In this document: piece by piece, positions 11,559 through 21,572 of the stretch
How the letters are laid out: every line of letters begins with the position of its first letter
Numbering within the stretch: the first letter of the stretch is position 1
NCBI GenBank assembly: GCA_030407315.1
Contig: JALQPE010002164.1
Span: forward strand, 1 to 64,000
DNA: 64,000 nt
From: Asparagopsis taxiformis
Taxonomy: Eukaryota; Rhodophyta; Florideophyceae; Bonnemaisoniales; Bonnemaisoniaceae
Direction: 5' to 3'
Made by a program: the position numbers and the translations under genes
Notes under the pieces: model-generated
What the model saw: the letters and a program-made list of their open reading frames with translations, nothing else
Databases searched by the model: none
Told to the model about the DNA's origin: nothing

Positions 11559-11690
11559 TGGACGTCCGCATCCAAAAAATTTTTATTTTTTTTTGGACGC
11601 GGACGTTCATTTGTTCTAGTAAATCTCGGGGCCGACTAGGACCCGTACTAGAGAGACTGGACGTCCGCGTCCACTTCCGAAAACACAGAC
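11559..11690. mobile_element. terminal part of an unnamed repeat element
   Basis: Sequence rich in GGACGTCCGC and CTAGTA words. Read on the minus strand it begins CGTCTGTGTTTTCGGAAGTG and continues into GGACGCGGACGTCC. The same end occurs at 63407 (plus strand), where it also abuts a truncated transposon gene. It is therefore probably a defined element boundary. Which class of element it belongs to is not apparent. Confidence 0.5.
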
Positions 11691-14002
11691 GTGGCAGCTG
11701 AAATACAAGCGTTCAGTACATCTTGTGCCAGTCCAGACAATAGATGGTCAGGTGCTATCACTGCGGAACGGTACGGGTCAAAAATTGCTGGGACAACTGA
11801 AACTCCGTTTTCCGTCTTCGGTACTTCTTCCTGCACTGCTTCCAAGGAAGTGCTCAGGACATGAAATGGTAAATCTTCCCCTTCTTCTGCAGCCAGTCCG
11901 AGAGTGCGAAGCTGGGTTTCTGTGGCATCCTTACGTGTCGATGCATTCCGATACTTGCTCCTGGCATGCGTCGATGTTTGCCCGTTCACTACCGAAGTGT
12001 ATGCATTCTTCGTGCCACCAGTACTGCTCAGGTCATATTTGCGGAAACTGCAGATGTGGCACGGAGAGTTTGATGTGTGTCCAAGAACATCCAGGGTATG
12101 TGAAACTGCTGGATAGTCTCCAATGCTCCCCACTGGGTCTAGAAATATCACAACATCTTCTCCCTCTGCATTTTTCGTTGGGAAACCCTCTGTGCTTCCC
12201 CGCACTATATCTTGAACGATATATCGCAATACACAATTTGTGGACACTCCCGGAGGTGGCAAACCAATCACTCGAACCGCTTGGTAGCTTCCCCTTTTCC
12301 GAGGTGGTAGATTGAGAGGTAACATATAGCATCCACCAAAACTTCCCTTCCTGCTTGTGAATGGTTCGAAGTCATCCGTGTAAAGGAGAAATCGGTAAAC
12401 AAAGTAGTTTCGACCATCCTCCAGCTTTCCCCAACATGGTGCATCTTCTCGCGGAGACGCTGGGTGCCATTGCGACCTGTGGTCTCCGAAACCATCCGAG
12501 AATACCCCTGAAACACGAATTTCTTCATAGTTGGGGCTTCCTAGTCCATCGGGCGGGTTTCTGGCTTCAGCAAAGCTCGCGCCCGGTGAAAATCAAAGTA
12601 ACATGGTGGATGCTTCTCCGACCTGCTCTTTCAAATACCTGTTCACCAATACGACGTGTGGAACAATATCACCCTCTTCCATTCCAATTGGTAATAGAAC
12701 GGTTATCACGTCCCCAGCTCGTGTTCCTTTTCCCTTGGCTCCTGCTCCGATTACACATTGCGATATCGCTCGCAGAGCATGCTGCCTCTCCCATTCCAAT
12801 AGATGTGACATTCGCGGCTGCAGATATTTTTCGACATGCACATCATGCTCACCGTCGTGTCGAGCCTCATAGGTAACTATGGTCCTAGCATGAAGTTCCC
12901 ACAACGATGTAACTGCCACTCTTCTCCTCTTCGGTTTCCCACCATCTCTGTCATTCTTCCTAAACCCTTTTGCTCTTTCGATGACGGCAACCTGGCGAGC
13001 TCCTGGATGACATCGGATTCGAATTGCTGTTCCATCAGGTACATAAATGTGCTTCAAACCCTTTTTCCCATCGCTGTCAATGGGAACAACTGCTGTGCGA
13101 ACGAATGGGTCGCTCAAAACACCCCTCCTGCACTTTGCGATGAACGAATCTTCAATGCTGCACTCTGCGGTTGATTTTTCTCCTTCCGAGCTTCGATTGT
13201 TCGCGTCACTGCGGAATGCTTTAAAGATTGGTCGAGTCTGGACATCTTTCAGAGCCCATGTGCTTGGGAGTACAATACGAACTTTCGCCATTCCTCCACA
13301 ATTGTCTCTGTCATCTGTTGTTCCACGGGTTCCTACTGCACCTCGATGCTGTGCAGCTCTTGCTCCGCTCTTTCGAAGGCCTATCGGAAACTCTATGTCA
13401 CAGCTCTTTGCATAGCAGTGTTTCCTCAAGAATGGTAGTATCTTCTGTCGCATCACAGAGTCCGACGGGACATGCTCACTTGGATCTCTGCGGAAATTCA
13501 TTCCGAACAGGGTACCTTCATAGTGGGCTCTTGTCATTCTTTGAGTTCCACTCAGCTGAAGAGCCCCATACATCGCAGGCCATTGTAGTAATGCCTTGAA
13601 ATCACCACATGCTTCATCCCCAGCATTTCGGTCTATCGGGCCTCCAGTTGAAATGGAATCAGAACCTCGTCCGGTTGCTTCTTCCGATTCCATTAGCGTG
13701 CTCGATGCTACGTAGATGTCACTTCCAGAGTCATCGTTGTTGCTGTACACATCAATACAACCTTCTATTGTGTCACCCATAGGGATTGGGGACTCCAATA
13801 GGTCATCTGTGGTACACTCACGTCGTAGCTCATTACCTCTCGGGATTTCTTTGTTCATGCAGGCTGCATCACTGCTGCGGATTTCTCCCTGCAGTTTCCC
13901 AGGAAGCTGTTTACTGGGACTGGCCACATTGAGTGAATCGAATCTCGCCTTTGTCCTACGACTTGTGGTTTTCTTTCGAATAGGAGTCCGTCTCGGAGCC
14001 AT
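11690..14002 (-). pseudogene. Plavaka/CACTA-like transposase, 3'-truncated and frameshifted
   Basis: The N-terminal frame (14002-12593, 469 residues) has a basic nuclear-type start and an unassigned middle. After a frame break near 12590, a second stretch holds MKKFVFQGYSRMVSETTGRN. A further shift gives LYTDDFEPFTSRKG (about 12350-12390), the first-acid motif of Tnp2/Plavaka transposases, then GSFGGCYMLPLNLPPRKRG and a GDYPAV...SPCHIC knuckle. The C-terminal half, including the region matching LLDHL of the 5937-8978 enzyme, is missing because the frame runs into the repeat element at about 11690. Seen: two frame breaks and truncation. Inferred: inactive copy. It is a different, divergent family from the first transposase. 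Confidence 0.6.
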
Positions 14003-14963
14003 CTTGATGTTTTTGTTCTTTTCTTCTTCGCTCAGTTTTGTTGCATAGAATACAACTCTAAACTTCTATGACATGACTACTATCTCAATACAGTACTACT
14101 ACTTTTAACCGTTACGAAACCTTTCCAGGCTTTCATTCGATCCAATGAACTGGTTCACCACAATGCTTTGCCCTATGCTCATTGCTTTATGCACATTGAT
14201 TGCTATTTCATCCGGACTCAACATCGTTTTGCTATCTTGTATCGCATCCCCTAACCACAAACCCAGCCAAGATGTATCCATTTCCGGAAAACGGCCGTTT
14301 ATTTCGCAGTGATGCTCTAGGCACTAATACTGAATCTGATTTTCTCATAAACGTACTTCCTACTCGTATACTCTACCACATTTTCGGCCCTATTTACAAG
14401 TTGAAAGCACAATCTCTCGTTGAATCGTACTCGGTGTGATATCTTAAATTAGCATAAATTTATATATTGCAATGCAGATTCACTGCTCGCTTGCAACATG
14501 AAAATTATAAAATTTCTCCCACACTGCTGTTTCCTAGCCGCCCACATCCACGTGGCCCGCTTTGACTGCCTGCCAAGTGTGCTCAGAGCATGCAATGACG
14601 TCATCGATATATACCGTCCAAATCATCACTGGAAGCGCGGACTCCTCGTCCAGGAAAGTGCGCCATTTTTCCTACTCTTCACCTCCCCCTTTCCAGTACG
14701 CCCCATATGCTAGTGTTTTTCCTATATTTCTGTAGTGATGACGTCATTATAGACTAGAGAAGGCGGTAGAAGATACAATAATTTTGCGCCTGTTCTGCCA
14801 GGTCATGTGCTTCAAAGCGTAATTCGCACCCTAGGTATCGTTTTTCTGGGCCTCCCATCGCACCGCTCCGTTTCAAACTCATCCCTCTATTGTTCTCCTA
14901 CACGTCATTTCCGCCCGCAGAGTGCTACTTAAACAACAGATTCTGGAATCCCTGTTTCCATCT
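14003..14963. other. non-coding; small ORF of unknown meaning
   Basis: AT-rich spacer upstream of the truncated transposase. An ATG frame at 14272-14439 (55 residues, beginning MYPFPENGRLF) is open but has no recognisable domain. Nothing else is supported. Confidence 0.3.
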
Positions 14964-15102
14964 TCATATCCGTCGGAAACAAAGCAACAACCCTGGCCGT
15001 GGAAGCCGTATAGATCATCTCAACTGCTTCCAAAGCGTAAGTTTTAGATCATCAATACGGCTTCCAGGGCCAAAGTTGTTGCTTTGTCTCCGACGGATAT
15101 GA
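14964..15102 (+). ncRNA. miRNA-precursor-like hairpin (candidate)
   Basis: Two 57-nt arms (14964-15020 and 15046-15102) are inverted repeats with roughly six or seven mismatches and a 25-nt loop. The left arm starts TCATATCCGTCGGAAACAAA, and the right arm ends with its near-complement. Arm and loop sizes resemble plant or algal miRNA precursors. Alternatives are a small MITE or a captured inverted duplication. Expression cannot be judged from sequence. Confidence 0.4.
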
Positions 15103-15805
15103 ACCATGATGGTACGTTTCCACAACTCACGCCACTAACCCAGTTTTCTATTTGTTTTCTCTTTCTCAGGTTTCCAGTCGGTGAGTGTTCCACTTCTACT
15201 TCCATTTATCTTTCTCTCTTACCACTTCTCCACTACTTTTCTTTTCTGCCTGTGAGTACATATCTCAATTTGGGATGCAATGGTATTTGTTAAGGTACGT
15301 TAGTCTCCTAATCGCCATCAATTTCCCTCTCCAATTCAACGTCACTAACTTGTTTCCTTTCTCTACATCATTTTTTCTTCTTCTCTTCATTTCCTAGCTT
15401 ATTCATGCAGCTCAATCAGGTTATAGATTTGTAGACTTTTCTAGTAGTTTTAGTTTTACTCGTCGGAATAGTGTTAGTTGTAGTAGCATTTTTAACATAG
15501 GGATTGTTTATTCTCAATGTAGCCTGCCCAAATAAACAAATCCAGAGTGAAGCTTCCCATATCGCACCCTCTTAGATTGCTACCTATCCTACCGCGTATA
15601 CCTCTCGCTAGCTCATAGTCACTACGAAATAAAAATTCCTAGCCGTACTATTCTGTCCATTCCCATATGAATACCGTCCATGCCCCATCCTCATAGCGCT
15701 AGAACTGCCTTCCTCTACCCCAGAAAGATGCCCACGACAGCGTGACGCTCCATCTCATCCACCACTCCAAGACACCGAATTTTACTATATCAGGACACTA
15801 CTTTT
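15103..15805. other. non-coding spacer
   Basis: Pyrimidine-rich, no credible coding region or repeat recognised. Confidence 0.4.
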
Positions 15806-15945
15806 ACTGTCTCCAGGTGCTGCCCAGGGCAGCACGAAATACTGTCTCCAGGTGCTGCCCAGGGCAGCACAAAGTACTGTCTACAGGTACTGCCCAGGGC
15901 AGCACAAAGTACTGTCTACAGGTACTGCCCAGGACAGTGCACCGT
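15806..15945 (+). repeat. 35-bp tandem repeat with internal dyad, four copies
   Basis: Units start at 15806, 15841, 15876 and 15911 (ACTGTCTCCAGGTGCTGCCC...). Each contains a hairpin such as GTGCTGCCCAGGGCAGCAC. The copies diverge gradually, and the fourth has lost part of the dyad. Confidence 0.85.
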
Positions 15946-16079
15946 GTTGGTTCCATCTATTGTCCCAGGCAGCGTATTTCACTATCCGGCCATGTTGCCT
16001 TGGCCAATACAAAACACTATCCGCCAACACTGCCCAGTACAGTAAATTACATCATATCCAACTATTGAATAAATCATTA

Positions 16080-16280
16080 ATTTTTACTGTCTCCATTCAC
16101 TGCCTCAGACAGTACTGTGAGACAGTGTTTTTTACTGTCTGCAGACAGTGTTCCGTACTGTCTGCCAGACAGTGCAAATCACTGTCTCCAAGTGTGGCAT
16201 TAATTTTCATTTGCCGCATAGTGATTTTTACTGTCTCAGACAGTAAAAATCACTGTCTCGCAGTACTGTCTGAGGCCCCC
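16080..16280. repeat. cluster of ACTGTCT/AGACAGT palindromes
   Basis: At least six short inverted repeats built from ACTGTCT and its complement AGACAGT. The best is 16220-16254 (35 nt, 17-nt arms, one-base loop). It probably belongs to the same repeat family as the 35-bp units upstream. Confidence 0.7.
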
Positions 16281-16644
16281 TTTTCAACACCGTAGTGTGA
16301 CCACGGCTGAGTTTGTTCTTCCGGGCTGTTTTGTTGCTAGGAGCATTCACGCTATAATTATAGAAGCGTTAAACTTCATACCACATAGAATGTACATTGA
16401 GCAGCTTTTCCTGCGTATGGTACATGCATGATGTACGAAATGCGAGAATGGATGTACAATGTACAAGACAGTTGTGGTACCTGCATTTCTCTCTACATTG
16501 TCATTGTGCTGAAGAACAAGCGGAGACCGTCCGCATGTGGAACAAGGCAAACAACTAAGAACGGCTGGTATCCAAACCTCAGCCTTCGACATGCCATGTA
16601 GGGTTGTGTGGTGCCCGTGGCTATGCCAGAACACATACAAGGCA

Positions 16645-16693
16645 GCGTAAAATTTGGTAATTTTTTGGGCTCTAAAATTACCAAATTTTACGC
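16645..16693. repeat. AT-rich hairpin, left flank of methyltransferase-SET gene
   Basis: 20-bp perfect arms (16645-16664 and 16674-16693; arm GCGTAAAATTTGGTAATTTT) with a 9-nt loop containing GGGCTC. The 43-nt core 16648-16690 recurs in reverse orientation at 20730-20772. Confidence 0.9.
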
Positions 16694-16877
16694 ACAGAAT
16701 ATACCTTGTCCAACCTTATGCAGACGCATTACGTACCAAACGGGAAATTCTTCTACGTATTGCTTGCTTGGGGGGAAAGAGTACATTACGATAAAAATAA
16801 ATTGAAGGTATGGGAAACAGAGTGAAAACATTAATGGATGGATTTACTTGTGAAATTTGACTGTGAGAGGGTAACAG

Positions 16878-19800
16878 CTAGACAGTGAAGTAATCATGAC
16901 CGTATTCGATAAACAGCTCGGATCCAGCTGAGATAGCCTCGTTAGCAGTAACACATACAACTTGGTAGCTAGACACAGAGCTCTCACTGATGAGTTCTTG
17001 TACAGGGGAGGAGAAACTAACATTAGCAGTTCGCGACGGGCGATTGGTTCCCTCTGCCTGGATTCACGAACGTTGGGTCGTTGATTTTCGAAGCAGCGCA
17101 ATACTCGAATGGAACAATGAAGATGGGGCGGCCAGACGTAGACGGAAGCAAGCAGGTGATATTTGGGTCCTTGATTTGAACTGCGTACTTCTGGAAGCGC
17201 TCAATCGAGAACGAAGTCGGACCCGTACCAAACGTCTTCAGTTTTGCTTGGTAGAGATCCTTGTAAACCACTGCCCCAAAATAGTACCCGACGATATCTC
17301 CTGGATCAATATCTACTCTTGCGAAGAGTCCATCACCAGCTGCAGGTATAGTTGAAGTTGCAACGTATACATTGTGTGCCATTGCATCAATTGATAGCAG
17401 GGTTTTACTATCCATGGTGGACAACAAGCCCAGCAGTGATTGTGGCCATTTGTGAATAGGAAGGTCTATCAAGTCATTGTGCTCGTCTGGGATGCACCAA
17501 ATGGCGGTCAGAAAGCTGATGAGGTGGGGTGGAAGTTGTGTCGAACTTGGTAAACTGGAGGGGTTCTTCGAGTGGGAATCGTCATCGGAAGTTCCGAGTT
17601 GAGAAGTGGCCAGCTGCTGCAGGGCGGGCGTGGACTGTTGAGCAAAGTTCCCAATGGAGACCTGCTGCAGAAATGCAAGATTGACTCTAGGAAGGGATAG
17701 TTCAAAGCAGTCCGTGAACTTCTCACACCCCACAAACCTCCTGTACTGATCGTGGTGCATAGTAAGGCATGCAACTGCAGTAGAGAAAGTGCCAGCAAAC
17801 ATGTCCACGACCAAGTCTCCCTGGTTTGAGAAACGTCCAATGAGCTCTTGCATGAGAGCTACGGTCTTCTGCTCGGGGCGCAACGTAACCTTTTTCTTGT
17901 CCTTGTCCAAATAGTTCACTGTCTCCGATGCTGTGATGCGCGGGATGTTGTCGATGACATTTGTCCAAGCCTTGAACCTAGAAGGGATGTATCCTGCATT
18001 TCGATAGTTCACCATCCCCCAGCTTTCTTTACCCTTACCCAGCTTCGTAGCATGTACAACCAGCTCGACCATATTTAACAAACTGGTCGTAATCCTATAC
18101 GGAGGCGAAGTAAAATGGGTGGGGCTCCGAGTACAGACGATAGGCTGCGAATCAACTGCGAACATAGGACTACCCGTAGAGTATTTCACTTTGCGAAGCT
18201 CGTATACCCAATTGTAGAACAGAGCAGCAGATGTGAATATGAAAACATGACCACCCTTGCGCGTCACCTTGGAAATTTCAGCTACCGTGTCTTCGATTTC
18301 TTCCTGACGGAGGACATCGTAACCAGAGTTTCCTCTGCCAGACATACGCCTAGTATTGTACGGCGGGTCAGTGAGTACCAACTGAGCACCTTCCCGGATT
18401 TGCGGCTTTCGAGGATTGTCAACAGCGTCATAGTTCTTCAAAAGGTCTCTGAAGCTGCAGTTGAAAGTATGCATGACAGATCCTTTCATGTTGTCCATTT
18501 CTGGAGGAATCAACACTTCATCTTCTGCACGCATGGATTTTATATCAGCTCTGGCCGCTTCGGCGGTACCGCTGTTACCGCTATTCCTGCTCGAGCTTCC
18601 TGCACCAGAAGGGCTTTCATCTAGTCGTCTGCGTTTAGCATTCGGGCTCGTTCCGTTCCCACCGGGCGGAGAATCCCGTACTGGAGAAGCTGTTCTCTCA
18701 GTGTCTCCGAACAGCTCCTCATTAGGGTCGGGCGTTGATTGTGGCTCTTCTGTGAGGCTGAATGCCGTAGGTTGCCTTTCAACCATACCCAGAGCCCGAA
18801 TAGTCGTAAACCTCCCAGCATCCGGGGAACCAGTCGACGCCTGGAAGCCCTGTAGGAAAGGTATTGCTCGCGGTGAAGAAACGGTTTGGTCGAACAATTC
18901 TTTGTGCCGACAGATCGTCATTATGTGCTCCAAGAAGGACGTTGCGCAGAGGCGCATCTGAGCATCTTGCAGCAGCGTACGATGGACAGCCGCACTCGAG
19001 ATGCTTGCCGAGTGCTGCACTCTTCGAACAGCTCCTCTGCCGTGCAACAAAGTCTTCAGCTCTCGAAGCGGTGCGAAGCCCCTATTTTCCGAGTCCAGGA
19101 CGTGGTACGTGAATACTCTCTGGTCGTACAGAAGGTACGGTTGCAAGAGCTCCTCGGTATTGGTAGCCCCTAGCGACTTTGCCAATACATCCCATGACTT
19201 CAGAATCACATGAATACCATATCCAAGACGCTGGGCAGTCCACGGACTATCCTTCTTGAGAAGTGGCGTGGGTCTATTCGAAGACCTCGTTCTTGTACGT
19301 GAGCGTGGCCGGGATTCTGCCTGCAACTTCCAGTCTCGGTCCATTTGTATCAATGCCATGAGAAATACAACCCTCTCGAAAGTTGTGGTAAGTCTCGGAG
19401 TTGTCCAGCTATCTTGATGCGAAGCGCGCTCCTGGGTCTGTGAAACGAAGAATTGGCATGCTAGTGATTGTCTTGAGAAGGCATCTCGACCAATCGCGGA
19501 CTGGGAGAAGTTATGCTCGGTGTAGAACTCTTTCTGAACTGGAAGTGGTGGTCCAGGACTCTGAGAGTTTTTTAGTGGATCCTCTGCTGATTGCTCATCA
19601 CGCTCATGGACAAACACGGGAATAAAGAAGGATACGGATAAATCCAGCAACCCACAGCTAGTGAGGAATAGATCCCATACCCGTGTGTCTATATCTACAC
19701 TACCATCTTCACCAGCAGAAATAGTGAAGTTTCGGACTGCTTGCACAATGTTAAAGGTGTGACGATGGTAGGCATACGAGAACCATTTATCCAGAACGAT

Positions 19801-20352
19801 TGAAGAATTCGCTGGCAGGTCAAACTTGTACATACTGCTCACAGCCCTTCGAAACGCTGTGAGCGAACGTTCTGCAAGGGGCACATGATCCTCTTTCTTC
19901 TCAGCTTCATGCCAACAGTCTCGCATGTGAGCGACTATTGCTACACTTTCGTAGAACGGAATAATCCTTTCCCTCTCCAGGAGATGAAAGAGAATAGAGG
20001 CAAGCGTATGTGGTTTGGTAGTAATAGATTCGTAGCTCATGCGAAGTAAATATCTCGATGTGTTCCGTCGGGGGCGCGACCACACCTCCTCGCACACGTC
20101 CATGCCTCCCACCAAGGTTACGTCACCATTGTCCGCAATGCTACCGTACAGATAGAGACGTTCGAAATCCAGATGCACTACGGATGTGACATCGGAGGCT
20201 GGGGTGCTAGCCCCTGCGATAGCAGGAATTGAAACAACGCGAGCGGGATCAACCCATAGAATGGTTCCGTTTCCGTACTTGTCAGATGGATGCATCGGCC
20301 CATCTTCGCTGTACGTTTCGACAAGCCCGTGCCGGGGTTGTGGCTGCGCCAT
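16878..20352 (-). CDS. beta-class DNA methyltransferase fused to SET domain (one frameshift)
   Basis: The main frame runs from the ATG at 20352 (MAQPQPRHG) to a stop at 17023. A segment of about 530 residues has WVDPARVV and GGMDV-like pieces that may be a worn ParB fold. Then comes a basic, low-complexity linker (KRRRLDESPSG). The methyltransferase has motif IV DPPYN at about residue 662 of this start (18355-18369) and motif I VVDMFAGTFST about 190 residues later, the permuted order of beta-class enzymes; DPPY suggests N6-adenine as target. The C-terminus is a SET domain: GDGLFARVDIDPGDIVGYYF, then CAASKINDPTF. The last SET strand (NVSF...GSELFIEYG, stop at 16878) lies one frame over, so there is a single frameshift near 17045. 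If expressed, it would couple DNA and histone methylation in the nucleus. It shares architecture with 1-2917 and lies between inverted hairpins. Confidence 0.72.
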
Positions 20353-21188
20353 TTCAGGGGATGCTCGGGAACGAGGGAGAAGAGAGAATGCGATAGATTG
20401 GTAGAGGAGATTGCAATGCAATCCGGCACATGTGCCTGACAGGACGGCAAGGAGATTTTTCCGCGCGCCCGCAAAATTTGAAATTGGAATTTATGGAAGC
20501 CCCGATTTCTGACGAGGGGTCGCGGGATGATGAAAGAGTTTGGAGTTTTGTTGTTGAAGATTGGTGAAGGGGTGCAATGTTTTAAACGGGTATGCAGCTT
20601 GGGCGCATTCTGTATCATGACAGTGCATTAAACAAAATCTCCACAACCTTGAGCCAGCTTCACTAATAATAAAGAGACACTGCACCTAAATTCAAGCCCC
20701 ATTAGCTACAGACGGTCGCCAGACTAGTCTAAAATATGGTAATTTTTGAGCCCAAAAAATTACCAAATTTTATGCCCCACTCGTAGTGACCGTATGGCTC
20801 GTATTCCGTCCTACTTTGTACCAGCGACCATATGCCATGGAACACTCACCACCACGATTAAGCACCACGTGGGCAGCACCTTCTATAGTTCGGTGCAATT
20901 ATGTTTATCGACTATTGGTGCACAACTGTCTCGATGCATCACGATGACTAGATGTTCAAGATTGTATGAGGAGGGAAGTAGACGGACGTAGATGCACGTC
21001 ATGGAAATACCGGTTCGGTTTTGAACAGAGCTGCAATGCGCCGTCAATGTTCGTCAACGACCATCCAGCGAAGAAGCGTAGCATTTGGAATGTTTAGAAA
21101 CATCAGTAAAGCATGGAATGTATGAACATGACGTAGCCTGGGGCAGGAGCGGTTGTCCAAATCTGGAACAGGTGGGCGCCGGATGGGT
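20353..21188. other. intergenic region with right-flank hairpin
   Basis: Upstream region of the minus-strand methyltransferase-SET gene, presumably including its promoter. No coding region. It contains the hairpin at 20730-20772. Confidence 0.5.
20730..20772. repeat. AT-rich hairpin, right flank of methyltransferase-SET gene
   Basis: 43 nt, inverted relative to 16648-16690 and matching it at 41 of 43 positions. Orientation is shown by the loop, GAGCCC here against GGGCTC there. The two could be terminal inverted repeats of an element of about 4.1 kb. Confidence 0.85.
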
Positions 21189-21312
21189 CTAAAATTTGGT
21201 AATTTTTTGGGCTCAAAAATTACTGCAGTAAAAACTGATCTAGCAAAGTGCACTTTGCTAGATCAGTTTTTACTGCAGTAATTTTTGAGCCCAAAAAATT
21301 ACCAAATTTTAG
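21189..21312. repeat. perfect 124-bp palindrome
   Basis: 62-nt arms with no mismatch and no loop, centred between 21250 and 21251. Each outer end carries CTAAAATTTGGTAATTTT...GGGCTC, the same core as the hairpins at 16648 and 20730. The centre is GCAAAGTGCACTTTGC. It lies between the methyltransferase-SET gene and the ParB/dioxygenase gene. Confidence 0.95.
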
Positions 21313-21572
21313 GACCTGAATAGCAGCTGGAAAAGACAAAGTAGAGGTACTGCTGAGGTCGGGAGCGCTCTTAGCTCATGGATACGCACTCGTTAGTCTG
21401 GGTTGAGAGGAAAACAATATCGTAGATCATAGAATGTCACAAGTTGTCAGTAAGCAATGGGGAAGAGTATACTGTTAGTATATAGTATACTATGCTACAG
21501 GTGAAGCAATGGAGGAACATTAAGAAAACAATAGAAACTTTGGTTGAGAGTAACCTATAGGTGAAATCCTAC

